This document shows positions 34,012 to 46,839 of a DNA stretch of 64,000 nucleotides, one piece after another. Source of the DNA: Moringa oleifera. Lineage: Eukaryota > Streptophyta > Magnoliopsida > Brassicales > Moringaceae. Made by a program: the position numbers and the translations under genes. A model generated the notes under the pieces. That model saw nothing but the letters and a program-made list of their open reading frames with translations, had not been told where the DNA came from and did no database searches. The stretch is taken from assembly GCA_021397835.1 (NCBI GenBank), contig JAJFZO010000537.1, positions 496,001-560,000 on the forward strand, in the 5' to 3' direction. Position 1 is the stretch's first letter. Each line of letters starts with the position of its first letter.

Positions 34012-36755
34012 CAAAAATCTCCTCCCAATAAAAGAAAAAAGCAAAAAGGGCTCCATTTTCATATCTTTTTTCTATCAATTTAATCATGAGATAATTATAA
34101 TCCACCTATTTCATCATTATTTATTCAACAAAAAGTTCTCCTTTTAGTATGCTTTTAATAACAATTTTCGTATAAAAAAAAAAAGAAATCAAGAAAAGGA
34201 AATGCAGAGCATAGAATTCGATTTGCAATACTATAGGTACATGCTAGAGGACAACAACACAAAGATCGTGCAACTTGTTTTTATCTACAAGGAATTTGGA
34301 CATATTAATACATAGTACCTGAGACAACTGAAAAAAATAAATGATTTTACAGACATTACAATCTTTATTGAAAATTTGCAACTTAAAACTATCACTATTG
34401 TTTAAATTAACCATGGCTAGGAGCTCATACTTATGTGGTTAACAACCCTTGCCTGGAGGAACCCTAAATTATTTGATAGTCTTTTGCACCACTGTAGTCA
34501 CTGTAATTTTAAAATGAATACTAATATATGTGCAAAGAGAAAAACATTGGATGGAAAGTGAGGGAGGAATGTTTACCTATCTATAAACTAAAGAATCTCC
34601 ATATGATTTGGGAAGGACAAAATAGTATATATATATCAATTGAAAAGATATGAGCATCAAAATAGGAAGTCAAGATGGAGACTATAAGAACTTACAAAAA
34701 CAATGATGAAGAACAAGATAAACTCAGATTGGATTTTAAAGTTAAAATTGAGAGTGGATTCCACCACAAACTGCTAAAACTTTATTGGAAGTAGAAATGA
34801 GGGAGCAGTGGAACAAACCTAAGAAAAAAAGCCAATTAAAAAATCTCCTAGTTTGAATTTAATGTTTTACAGTTTCAATTTTCACCTTCTGTTCCTTTTC
34901 GTTCCTTTATCTTTTTCTATTACACACAATTATCAGTGTTATATTAAAAATTATTAATTAAGTAACAAAAATGTCTTAAATTGGTAAAAAGGTGCCACTT
35001 TAAGTCCCTCTTCTTGTAAATTTTATGCTTAATTAGTTTACTTTTTTATTAGTCTGTGCGATTAAAAACTACAGTTTTGATTCTTTAAACATGCCTTTTT
35101 GAACAATATTTGCATTAATTTGCAGATAGTACTTCAAGAATTGCAGAGCTGGTAAAGTGCATTAGTTGGACCTTGTTCTTGCAGACTCATGATAATAGAA
35201 AAAAGGGATTTGCACCAACCGTCATACATATGTTTATCAAGTTGAAGCCTGAGTAGAGAATGTCAAGTAAACAATCAAAAGAAGGAGATAATAATCAATT
35301 GAACAATGTAAATATGCAAATGAATGGAAGCTAAGGACTCAAAATACAGGTACTAAACTTTAAGAACTTAACGTGATATCTGTTGGAAATTTTGAGCAAT
35401 TTTGGGTCAATCAATGCCTGTGTGCGTGTGTTTTTTTTTTTTTTTTTTTTGTTGCATTTTTCAGAAAAATGAGGGCAAACCCAAATTTTCAATTCTTGTA
35501 AAAAAAGTAAGCCAACCCATCAAGATAGACAATGATGTCAAATTGCGGCAAGGGCCAATTACAAGCCTCTTGCCAATTATAAGCCTTCACAACAAGACGG
35601 CATGTTAAAGGGACTGTGTAAAGACACTAGCTTTGGGAGGCTCCCAGTTGACTGCTGTGAAAGACAGGTAAAATGTGAGTTCCAAACCTATCTTTACCAA
35701 TAAAAAATAAATTAACCTACTGTAAGCACAGTTAACTTATTCTAAAGCAGAGTTTATTGTACAAAATTGATGGTGGATATGTGAATTAATTGTTGTCATC
35801 ATTAGTATCCAAGAATCAAAAAGCAGTTGAGAATTTGATCTGATTAGAGAAAGCCTTTTGTACCAACAAAGAAAAGAGGGCCAGTTAGCAAGGAGTCTCA
35901 GGCATTGTGCCAAAAGCTCATTCAAGAAGAAAAGTGGCTATGTTCTAAGCAGAGTCAGTAAGGAACAGGAGGCAACTAGAAGCACGGAAATATAGTTCAT
36001 ATAAATCCTGCACAATTGTTATAGATACAAAGGAAATTACCCATCCATTAAAAACAAAATCTTCCTTTAGAAAATTAACCAAAATTTAATCATCAAAACT
36101 TCAATAAAAACATCATTAACCCATAAGATTATAACAGTAGAGTAAGGAAAATTTAAGTTCAAAAATTCTCAAAACACTCTTAGCTTCTTTCTCTTTTCAA
36201 ATATTCAACAAAATCTCTCTTTTAAAAAATAATTCATATTTACAAAGATTAACAAAAATGGTAATTAGAAAAATCTAATATTACAATTGAAACAATCTTG
36301 AGGCATCAAAAAGTACCAACGAATATCAACTAAAGAACACAAATGTAGTTAGAGAAAAAAAGCAAATAATTGAAGATCAGTTCCAAAAGAAAAGAAAATG
36401 TCCAGTTTCTATTTAACAACATATAAATTTCAGTGGCTTCTTGCATCCTTCCATTGTAGTTAACATTCATTTCAGCTTCGATACTATATGCCTTTCATGT
36501 TGTTTACAACGTAATAATAAATCCCGTCAGTAAGCAATCAAAAGTGATTATTTCTCAAACCACCTCTAAAAGATTCAAGGAATCGCTTGATGTTTGCTGA
36601 AATCACTTAGTGATTGATTGAATATATAATATATGATCATCAATCTGGTATTTGATCAGATGTTATCCTGAAGTAAAATAGCTAACACCTTAAAAATGGG
36701 CAATCCTAATATTTCTAAGATTATTTTGCTATTTATGCTTTGGATTTCAATATCA
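34012..36755. other. Spacer between the inverted arms, first part; no gene
   Basis: Past about 34012 the similarity to the right arm stops. The interval is AT-rich, with a long T-run at 35431-35450. Open frames at 35402-35608 and 35737-35925 have no recognisable motif. I see no other repeat of this stretch in the window. Confidence 0.5.
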
Positions 36756-36759
36756 AGTA

Positions 36760-37790
36760 ATGACTAGTATTACTATTTATGCTAGTTGGACTTGATACAT
36801 TGTCATGACAATAATAATAACATATGTAATAATTGAAGAGATGTTTCTCTTTAAGACTAATGAAAATACACTTAATGTGAAGATTGATCAATTTTATTGG
36901 CAATAAAATGCAAACTATTTTTGGATGTTCTTTCTGTTTTTAATTATTTTAGATATACTAACAGTCATACTAATTAGATAAATTTAGTTTTATAGTCAAA
37001 ATGAACATAAACAGTACCCATCAAGAAGTTGTATAACAATGTTATAATCGATCATTTAAATCATCATGAAGGCATATGAATTTTTTTAACTCAATATAAA
37101 ATAGGTTGAAATTTTCATTTGGATTTACGTTTCAAATCATAATAATGCTAATATGACGTTAGTCTTTTTTGGATTTTTGTGTCTTATTTAAACATACTAA
37201 CATTAATCATATACATTAAACAACATAAGTCCTTTTTTTTTAAAAGCTTAAAAGGATATAAAAAATATATATATAGAAACATGAAAGTAACTTCAATTCT
37301 CTTTTTTATTTTTTTTCCTAATAGCCACTGATTTGAAATCTCAATTATTGTAATTGTTGTAGTGTGTTAGATTTGTTTTCTTTAATTTTTAAGATTGTTC
37401 GCATCTAGCATACAGTTAGAACCTTTTTTTTTTCATTTTATTTGTAATAATAGTTAAGTTAATAAGAAAAATTCATGCGTTTATGATTTTTTTAATAAAA
37501 TTATGTGACATCATTGTTATTATAACATTATTTATTTGCCAAAGATTTAGATAAGTACTTTGTAAAATTTTTAAATTATATTTTTTAATCTTTACAAATG
37601 ATGATGTTACTTATGAATATTTAGGCTAACTTAAAAATGAAATTTGTAGTAAAAAAAAAAAACAGGATTATGTTTGGAATTCTATTTCCAACATTTGAAA
37701 CCGAACTTTTGTAGGTTTCAATAAAACTTAATTTAAGTGTGTGGGAAATTCACTCATATGATTCGTTAAGTAGTCTTTCATATTTGATTG
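36760..37790. repeat. Third copy of the DEFL 3'-flank sequence, without the gene
   Basis: This is a direct repeat of about 42940-43900 (the downstream flank of the right DEFL gene) and an inverted repeat of about 18960-19920. Shared landmarks are TTGATACATTGTCATG, GATGTTTCTCTTTAAGACTAATGAAAATAC, TCAAAATGAACATAAACA and TTAACTCAATATAAAATAGG. The similarity starts just 3' of where the DEFL stop would be, and no DEFL exon lies upstream. Confidence 0.8.
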
Positions 37791-37799
37791 CCTTGGTTG

Positions 37800-38610
37800 T
37801 TACCTTTTAGATGTGCACATGCCTTTATGATTCAATTGCTCTTAATTTTGCAAAAATTTGAACGCAATTGAAGTTTGATGTATTCTTAGGTGACTTGGTT
37901 GAGATAATTTGGCGACTCTGCATCTTCCATGTTTGTGGCTCTTATTTAATGAGTGATGCTTGAGCATTATCATGCTACTCTTCAGTAAGAACTTTTTTTT
38001 CTATATGAATCACTGAGTGATAGTTTTTTATTATTATTATTATCATTATTATATTTTTTTATCGATGAAATTGTGAATTATTATTTTATAACTAGTTCTT
38101 TTACAGTCTATGCTGGTATTTTATGCATAATTCCTCTATGAGACTCAAATTTTCTCGATGGTTGCATATTGGTCATTTAAAGATTACAAATCATTTTCAT
38201 GTTATTCTCCACTTATTTTATGATTGTGCATATACATAAAAAAGATGTTAGGTTGGTTTTGGAGGACCCCATATTTGACTAGCTATGTACTTATTGCTTA
38301 TGGATATTACATATGGTAGATTTGATGTGAGCCCTAAATGCTGAAATAAGACGTCCGTTCTGGCTCTACAGGCTACTACATTGAAGATAAATGGGTTGTG
38401 AATTATTTAAAAAGTGGATTAGCTCCTCATAAAAAGTGGATGGCACTTATTTTGGATCTGAAAAGAGGTGAAGGCAACAGTACTAAAGATTAGAAGGTAA
38501 TTTTTTGAAATATGATATCCTTATGAGTTATAGGTTAGCACTGTTTTTTTTTTTTTTTCCTTTCCTAGCCTAGAAAATCAGGTGTTGGATGTGATATAAT
38601 CTCCAAAAGC
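37800..38610. other. Spacer between the inverted arms, second part; nothing recognised
   Basis: AT-rich sequence with ATT-type simple repeats around 38030-38060 and poly-T runs. No motif-bearing open frame. Confidence 0.5.
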
Positions 38611-38965
38611 AAGATTTGGTTGGAAGTAATTCTTTTTCAACAAAGAGCGTTTCAAAAAAAAAATTAAAAATTAGAGAGTGATGTCTGCCCTTGCATTATA
38701 TTGACCAAAGGGCAATCACTTATCTCTTCACATATGGTAATGTGATTTATTTGACAATTAACTTACGAATGTTATGTTCTCCTTACTTTATTTTGCCTAA
38801 GATTTGTAGAGGTCCACAATCTGCTTTAAAAAAAGGCATTGTTCTTTTTCTTTTCTTTTTCACTCATTAGCTATGTTATTGGGATATAACATAATGGATA
38901 AAATATTTTTTGCTTCATGTTGTCTTTGCTGGAAGATGCACAATTGTTAAAGTTTTTTTCACACA
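38610..38965. repeat. Segment repeated directly near 56.5 kb
   Basis: It shares with 56520-56830 a collinear series of words: CAACAAAGAGCGTTT/CAGCAAAGAGTGTTT, CTGCCCTTGCATTAT/CTGCTCTTGCATTAT, TTTTGCCTAA, and CACTCATTAGCTATGTTATTGGGA followed by ATGGATAAA and TTTTTTGCTTCATGTT. Function unknown. It lies just inside the inner boundary of the right arm. Confidence 0.75.
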
Positions 38966-39429
38966 AAAATTCCTGTTTCTTTTTACTCTTTACTTAATGA
39001 TAGTTGTTTTTGTTGTTACTATCATTGTAAAGGTGATAGTTTATGGTACATTTCCTTTCTTATTTATTATTTTGTAATCTCAACCTGTTTCCTTATTCAC
39101 TTTTTCTGTGCTGTATAGAGTTATGATATAACTCCTTCCCTTAAGTGCTTTTTGCCCACTTTTTCTTTTTCTTTTTTCAAATGAAGGCCCTTATCAAATC
39201 ATGCACAACTCTTTATTGGAACTTGACCATTTGTGTCCATATGTATTCATGTGTTCTTTACAATATTGGTTGCATATGCTCCTTTTATATCACTCTATCT
39301 ATGTTTGAGTCTTTGTCTATATCTCTATCCTTCTTTCTCTTGCCTCCAATTATATGAGCAGAATGTAATTACTACTCTTTCTAATGTTTTTTCATCACCG
39401 TTGTTCATTTCACTTTTGCAACAAAAACA

Positions 39430-40990
39430 ATAGAGAAAAGGATACAAATCAATTAAAATAACCACAAAAAATTTTAATCAAAGTGATATATATATATACA
39501 CACCAATATAAAAATATAAAAATATTAAGTTTTTAGATATTTAAAATCTAAAATACAAAATTGCATTAAAAAACAACAAAGACATTCTTGTCAAATTTTC
39601 AATCATTAAGAGCAATACGATCTTAAAGTTTTACTTCTGTAACAAAACACTTTTTAAAAGAATGTCGATTAATATAAATAATAAATAATATTGGACTTTG
39701 ATTGAAAGTGATATAGAATAATAATAATAAAATAAAAAATTAAATTTGAAGATATTCAAAACCTTGAAAAAAATATTTTAATCTTCAAGAACATTACAAA
39801 TTTAATGTTCATTTTTACGACAAAACATTACTGAAGAGATAGAGATTGAGAAAAATTATAAAAAATAATCTTAATTAAAGTAATATAAATAAATAATTAA
39901 AAAATAATATCAAAAAAATCTAAACAAAAATATTCAAAGTTAAATCTACAAATTTTCGATCCTTAGAAGCAAAACCAACTTTGGCTTATTATAGTAGTAA
40001 AACACCATCGAAAAGAATACATATGCATTAGAGTAATAAACAAAATTTAAATTTAATTGAAAAATGAAACAAATCAATAAAAATAATATAAAAAATTTAA
40101 ATTTGTGATACTTAAAATCTTAAATATAAAATTAAATATATAAGCAAAAAGAATCAAAATAATACCTACAGATCTTTCAATCATTAAAAGCAATGCTTAT
40201 TTAAGGTTTCACACATTTATACTATTGAAAATTATAAAGATTTTAGAAAATCATTAAAAAATAACCTTAATTGAAAGTGATACAGATAAATAAGAATAAC
40301 ATCACAAAAAAATTTAAACAAAATTAATGAAAGTGAAACATACAAATTACTCCATCTTCTAAAATAATACCAACATGTGTTTTCAGCTTTGAAACAAACG
40401 GAGTACTTAAAAAGATACAAATTAATTACAGTAATAAATAAAATTTAATTTTAATTAAAAGTGATGAAATAAGCAAAAATAGTATTAAAAACTAAATGTT
40501 AATATCCTACATATAAAATTATATGAATAGACACAATCAAAACCATACTTGCAAACGTTTCAATCTTCGAGAGTAGCAACAGCTTGAAAATTTCACCTTT
40601 ACAACAAAAAACTATCAAAACGGATATAGAACAATATATATACACATAGAAAATATAATCTTAGTCGAAAGTGTTATACATCGATATTAAAAATAATAAT
40701 ATCAAAATATCAATTTTGAAGAAACAAAGAATATTGAACATAAAATTGCATATAAAGAAATAATCAAAGTGATACTTATAAAACAACATATCACACAAAA
40801 AGTTATGAATCAATAAAATAATAAAAATTAATTGAAAGTGATCCATATGAATAAGAATGATATAAAAAGTTTAAAGATATTCAAGATCTTTGATTGAAAA
40901 TTACTTGAACATAAACAAACAAAATGATGCTAGACTACCTACAAATATTCTAATCCCCTCAATACCAACTTAGAATTTTAGTGAAAAAAT
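39430..40990. repeat. Degenerate tandem array of ~170-220 bp units, right arm
   Basis: This is the reverse-complement counterpart of 21960-23466. Cores resembling TTTTCAATCATTAAGAGCAATAC...AAAGTTTTAC are visible near 39596, 39780, 39958, 40180, 40355, 40556 and 40945. Short open frames here are chance. Confidence 0.7.
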
Positions 40991-40999
40991 AATTTATGT

Positions 41000-41540
41000 T
41001 TTCAATCTATGTAGAGCTTGTGATGATTTCAAGCACAAATATAATTGAAAACAAAAGTTAAAATTCAAAATTTAGATAAAGATTATTATTGCATCAAAAT
41101 CTATAATTTGATTATTTACATATAAAATAAAACTTAAAATCCATGTCATCACCACATAGATGTAGAGGTCGGTAAACGTGGACACCTTAAAAAATATTAA
41201 AATGCTTTTGTTTATATATAGTAAACTTAAACAAATTTTACTAGTTAATTTATAATAAAATAAATTGTAATCAATTTGTTTGTACTAATAGATCAAATTA
41301 AATATGATTATTTTTAACCCGCTTATTGATTCTATTAGATTGGTTTATCAAATGCCTCATAGTAAAATCAAATAGGCTAAAATACATATATAAAAAATGA
41401 TCCACGAGGTGTAAACCTAATGACAATCTTGATATCTACATCAACATTATAATTTTTTTTATCGATTTTTTCAAAATTATAATAATATATTAGCAAATCT
41501 ATCCTAGATCTTATTTTTTTCTTATGAATGTTTTCTTTAC

Positions 41541-41587
<47 letters not shown>

Positions 41588-42408
41588 TTGATATCCTTTA
41601 AATAAAAATAAAAGAATGCATATAATATTATAGTCTATAATATAACAAAGTGTTTGTTTAATTTTTTTTTTTCATATATTCATATTTCAGAGTAATATAA
41701 TACTTATCTTTGAATAAAATTTCTTTACTTTTAAGAATATTAGTAAGAATATCAAACAATTATATATATATATATTATGATTCTTTTTTTATTATTTTCA
41801 AACATTATGTTTGGTTAACACAGGATTTTCTTACAAAATAAATTTTGTTTCAAACCTTAATTATGGCAGTACCAATGTGGTTATTAGTTTCTTACACTTT
41901 TAAGAATGTTTATTTTTATTATACATATAAAATTATCATAATGGTTTTTTTTTTGTTTTGATTTTAATTATTACATTAGTGTAAATGATCATGAATATGC
42001 ATTAAACATTTCTAAAAGATAATATGTGTTTTAAATGTTTTTCAAAATAAAATATATTTTTAAATTTTTTTAATTGGGTAACAATACATAATTGTAAATA
42101 TTTTTCAAATATAATATAGACACTAATCAAATTAGCTTCTCATATGTCAACTCACCTTTTCCTTTTTTTTCTTCTTTTCTCATAAAAAAATTATTATGTT
42201 GTCAATAGTCAATTTTAGCTTAATCATTTTTTAATTCTAAGACTTATATACACAGAGTAAACAGAATTTGTTCTCTTCTAACAATATTTTCCATCTTTAG
42301 TTGTATAGACTCGGTAAGAAATCTCCATCACATTTATCAAACAGAAGAAACGGTGAGGACTTAGATTAGGAGGTAGTAACTTCCCATATTATGTCACTGT
42401 TATTCCTC
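41000..42408. other. Upstream region of the right DEFL gene, no gene
   Basis: It is mirrored at 20458-21900. It contains a (TAA)n microsatellite at 41542-41587 and TA repeats near 41762. The last 200 bp before the TATA box are the best conserved between the two arms. Confidence 0.55.
41542..41587. repeat. (TAA)15 microsatellite
   Basis: About fifteen perfect TAA units. The left-arm counterpart (21270-21300) is shorter and interrupted. Confidence 0.97.
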
Positions 42409-42415
42409 TATAAAT
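42409..42415 (+). promoter_or_regulatory. TATA box of the right DEFL gene
   Basis: TATAAAT lies 85 bp before the ATG at 42500, the same spacing as in the left copy. Confidence 0.7.
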
Positions 42416-42499
42416 TAGAACAGAAAAACATAAAAACAACACAATAATTTCAAAATCAGAAAAATATTTAGAGAAAATACAATACGTGAAGAAAACCAA

Positions 42500-42894
42500 A
42501 TGGATAAGCAAGTTTCAAAGGTGTTGCCTCTCCTTGTCATTCTAGTGCTCATATCAGGTATTTGTAAGATAAATATGGTTTTTTTCTTAATTAAGCTTCA
42601 ACTGAGGTTTTTTAGACGATCTTATTAATTTTCAAAGTTATTATATGGTGATGGTGAATTGATGCAGTGACGAGCTTGATGCCTATTGTCGAGGGGAAGA
42701 CTAGTTTGATGGGTAAGGTGCCTGTTATAAAAGCATGTAACGTAACTATAGGGCCATGTGACATGGACTGCAACAAGAAGTGCACAGCCAAGACAAGAGG
42801 AACTGGTTTTGGGTCTTGCTATCCTTACGGATCATGCAGCTGCTACTTTCCCTGCCCTCCTCAAGTTAGCCTTCTGAATTTGAAGTTGAATTAA
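42500..42894 (+). CDS. Defensin-like secreted cysteine-rich peptide, right copy (two exons)
   Basis: Exon 1 (42500-42557) gives MDKQVSKV and a hydrophobic segment ending LVLIS, a signal peptide. The intron (42558-42667) has GT/AG ends, and exon 2 (42668-42894) encodes the cysteine-rich part. Total 94 residues, one fewer than the left copy because of a three-base indel in the signal peptide. All eight cysteines and their spacing match the left copy. Eleven residues differ in the exon-2 part (for example Lys/Met before GKVPVIK, Lys-Glu/Arg-Gly in the long loop, Thr/Ser in the CxC). The peptide should be secreted through the ER. No similarity precise enough to name a gene is recalled. The start is fixed by conservation with the twin. 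Confidence 0.85.
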
Positions 42895-44137
42895 AACTCA
42901 CCATGAAGGTCCTAGCATATCTAGTGATCCATCATAAGTGCTATTGCGAGTATTATTATTTCTACTAGCTGGAGTTAATACATTGTCATGGCAATGATAA
43001 TAACAATATGTAGTAATTAAAGCGATGCTTCTCTTTAAGATTAATGAAAATGCACATAATTTGAAGATTGACTAATTATTGGTGCTGATCAATTGAGAAT
43101 TGTTTTTGTATATTGGATCCATTTTTAATTATATAAGATATACTAAAAGTCATATTAGTGAATCAGGTTCAGTTCTATAATCAAAATGAACATAAACATC
43201 CATCAAGAGGTCATATAGCAAGGTTGTAATCATTTAAATCATGATGAAAACATACGATTTTTTTTTTTAACTCAGTATAAAATAAGCTCACATCATTTGG
43301 ATTTATATTTCAAATCATGATAATGTTAATATGATGATGTTGCTTTTTTTTTCGGATTTTTATTTCCTTTTTAGAAATACTAATATTAATCATATACATT
43401 GAGCAATTATTACTTTGTTTTAATCTTTTAAGCACAGAAGGATAAGAGGATACACATAGAAACGTAAAAAGTAGCTTTCTCTTTTTTCTATGGCCAGTGC
43501 ATTTCAAATCTTAATTACTCTAACGGTGGTATGTTATAGATTTGTTTTCTTTAATTTCTCAAAATGTTTACATCTACCATACTTGTAAAAAGTCTATTAT
43601 TATTATTATTCACTAATAATAATCACTCTATTAAAAGAAGAAATTCATGCATTCATAATTTAAAAAAAAAAATAAAATGCATAACGTTATTGATATTATT
43701 ACATTATCTATTTGTTAAAGATTCACAAATGATAATGTTAGTTATGAATCTTTTACGTGCGTAACTTAAAATGAAGTTTTATATTACAAATGATTGTGTT
43801 TGACCTTTTATCTATAACATATGAAATTGAATTTTTGTATGTTCCAATTAAAAAGACTTATTATAAATCTGGGAGAAAATTGACTCACATGTCTGTCAAG
43901 TAGACTTTTTTAATTGCTAATATAATTTTTTGGAAAGAAAAACTTTGAAAATTAAATACTAAGCGTAATAAGGTCTAACTAATAGTATTTGTATTATACA
44001 TAATCTAAAAATATTTAACTTAGACATCTAATGCGGTTAAAATATATGTCACAATGGGTTTTTGTTAAGGAACCTTAGTCAGTGACGAAGCTGGGTTAAT
44101 TTTTTCAAAAAATTATGAAACTATATTTAATGATTTA

Positions 44138-44140
<3 letters not shown>

Positions 44141-44168
<28 letters not shown>
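44141..44168. repeat. (TA)14 microsatellite
   Basis: Perfect TA run; no run of this length at the matching place in the left arm (around 18670-18720). Confidence 0.95.
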
Positions 44169-44171
<3 letters not shown>

Positions 44172-45930
44172 CTCTTTTTCTTTTTCCCTTTTTTCCCTTT
44201 TGTTGTTTAAAGAACTTTTAATCTTTTTGTTTAGTTTACCTCGGTAAAAATTTAGTCCATTTTGATAAAAAAACTTGGCTTGGCCATTAAGAAAAATCAA
44301 TTGCACAACACTTCTAAAAGGACGTTACTCCATTGATATAACCTATGAAAATGTGTTACATGTTGACAGTTACATCAAAGAATGCCAATATAAAAAATCA
44401 AATAAAAACGATGTTGTTTTGGTGACTGTAAAATAAAAACAATCAAATCACTGTCTAAGCTTAACTTACCTGACAGCCTAAGCTAGCTTGCGACCTGGAT
44501 CAAGCCTCGTTACAACACAAGTTGGTCCAGAATCTCACCTTGATTAGATTAATTGATCAGCTTGGATTGTAGATCATTTTGGGGACATATGATGTAAGGG
44601 TTTCCATCATTGGCTCAAACTAAGCTAGATCGAGATATTAGTCCAAACACCAAAGTAAGCCATTAAAGCCTAACTTAGTCTTTACAAAATTCTAGATGAA
44701 CTCCAACACCATACCAAGTTAGACTCCTGCTAATTAGAATTTAAGAAAAACCCAGCACTTAAATTGAGCCTGTCGCATCGAAGAGCCAGATCAAGAACTC
44801 AAAAATCACACCTGAGAACAGAGACGGTACAATAATACTCAGGCTCAAAGGCTCTTTCGAAGATACAACAAATAATATAATGAATTTTAATGAGTTTTTC
44901 TATAATTGATTTTCCATTAATGATAAAGTTACAATAATACTTTACATGCCTAAGCAACTTTATAAATAAATAAATAAATAAAGATGTCAAACAGTATGAT
45001 TCTAAATTGAAATAGCAATTAGATTGTTCTTATCTGCCTATGTTTGAAAATCTTTCAACTCTTGAAGATTTGCAAAAGCCAAGTATCTGTAAGAAATTCT
45101 TGGTTTTCAAGTCCAAATCAAGCATAGAACTACAGTGTGTACAACAAGTGATCAAGGACGACGATCAACTGTTCTAGAACCCAGAAAAACTATCTGTTCT
45201 CCTTAGTATAAGTATTCAAAGGAGGTGATTCATTAATATACTTTTAGAAAATTATCGTGTGAATTAACAGAAATATAAAACAACAATTATGTTTAAAATT
45301 AAAGTAAAAGTATGGTAAGAAGGAAATAATAACTAGCTCTCTAGAATAGGGACAAAGAGTTACTAGATCAACGTTATGATTAAAATAAATATGTTTGTTG
45401 CTCTGGAAATATACGAGTTTCAAAGTTTTATTTATTTGTTTTTTCCCCAAAAAAAATGAAAAAGAACATAGAGAAGTTTACCCAGGAAAACCTGACTTTT
45501 GGCTCCAAGGGGCAAAAGAAAAAGCCAAACAAAAAAGAAACGTATAACCAGTCAAAGAAAGTATAGTAAGATGGATTTTGCTTTCATCAACCTAACGTAA
45601 AAGAATTAAATTGAGTAAATGTGGAAGTAGTGGTGAAATATTAAGACATCTAATAGAATCTTATTTAATTTTTCATAACCAAAGAATCAAACGTTTTATA
45701 CTCTCCAGAAACTTTTCTCAAATTGTAAGTGTAATGGTTAAAAACATGGATACTTCTTGAAGGCGCTTGTTGAGTTAGAGTAAAGCATGCATGCTTGCAG
45801 TCAACACCCTCATGCAATGCATCATGCAAGAATTTTCATATGGATACGTTGCATGAGGGTATGTTGCTCCATGTACACTCTGTATTATTCAAAATGAGCA
45901 TGTGTGCCTATCTTTATTGATCCACTTCTT

Positions 45931-45937
<7 letters not shown>

Positions 45938-45966
<29 letters not shown>
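45938..45966. repeat. (GA)14 microsatellite
   Basis: Perfect AG/GA run, absent from the mirrored position in the left arm. Confidence 0.97.
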
Positions 45967-45968
<2 letters not shown>

Positions 45969-46241
45969 ATGTACAATCAAAATGTCCAAATTAAACCTAC
46001 TGCTTAAACGAAAAGTATAAACCCCTTTGCTCACAGAAGATAAGAATGGAACACAGTCTCATTGTTTATTTATTTATTATATTTCTTCTTGGTTTTGGGA
46101 ACATAGCAAAGACTACAATTACAAATGCAAAGACTACAATTACAAATGCTAACAAATATTGTTATTGTAGCACTAAATAAATAGACATATGCACGGAGTT
46201 CTTTCTTTTACTTTTACTTTTTGGCATTTTAAACAGTGAAC

Positions 46242-46830
46242 CTAAAATGGATCAAGATGTTTAATAGGATAGCACACAAAATTTGGTCCCATTGCTCCTG
46301 AATATCCCCATGCCACAATTATATCAATATTTTCTCTGCCCTTAACTCGCCAATCAAAGTACTGAAGCAATGCTTCAATCGTTGCTTGCATCACTATATA
46401 AGCATGTTGAATCCCAACACACCCTTTTCTTCCTTCACCAAATGGAAAGAAACGAAAAGACAGACCCTTAATTTCAATCTGACGTGTGACCAGCGTATTG
46501 GGTGGAGTTCACCAAGAACCTCTTTGGGATGTACTCGTCTGGATCGTTCTATTCGTCTGGGTCTCGCATGATGGCATAGGCGTTGATCAAGATTTTACTC
46601 TTTGCCTTTACCTGGAGTAGCTTTGAGTCCCCTTGATGATTGCTTGCAAGTAAGAGGGGCTTGGCACCTCTGATTCTTTGAGTGGCTTCCTTGATCCGAC
46701 AACTGCGTCGATCTCTTCTGTGAGCTTCTTGAATACTAGGGATCGTTGATGAGCTCTAGCATAGCCCATTGTATCAATGCTTGCAATAAATAGCTCTTAA
46801 CACAATATTCACTATATTTGTCACAAACAA
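46242..46830 (-). pseudogene. Cytochrome P450 second-exon pseudogene, right-arm copy
   Basis: This is the mirror twin of 16545-17189. On the minus strand it encodes ASIDTMGYA-type I-helix remnants, EEIDAVVGSRKP, SYLQAIIK, NAYAIMRDPDE, PDEYIPKRFL and a heme loop FFPFGEGRKGCVGIQHAYIV. It ends with DWRVKGRENIDIIVAWGYSG and stops at TAG (46244-46242). About 57 bp are missing at 46615, removing the arginine of the K-helix E-x-x-R pair and the following residues. The heme-binding cysteine is kept, but the signature arginine is Lys. The I-helix region is shortened relative to the left copy. No first exon was found upstream. Confidence 0.88.
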
Positions 46831-46839
46831 AGCAAAGTT

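Larger units (their letters stand above)
12011..34012. repeat. Left arm of a large inverted duplication (split by CACTA-3)
   Basis: By eye, the sequence from 12011 to 23466 and from 33668 to about 34012 is the reverse complement of about 39043-51250 with scattered substitutions and indels. Anchors: 12095-12125 with 51150-51180; the exon-like segment ending 15194 with 48168; the P450 stop at 17187 with 46244; the DEFL start codon at 20366 with 42500; the CACTA-3 insertion point at 23466/33668 with about 39420. Without CACTA-3 the arm is about 11.8 kb. Confidence 0.88.
42895..46240. other. Region between the right DEFL gene and the P450 remnant, no gene
   Basis: It is mirrored at 17190-19960. 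Part of it (42940-43900) is the three-copy DEFL 3' flank. It holds (TA)n at 44141-44168 and (GA)n at 45938-45966; the latter has no GA-run counterpart in the left arm. Short open frames (43310-43507, 43564-43764, 44799-44990, 45244-45450) carry no motif. Confidence 0.55.
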
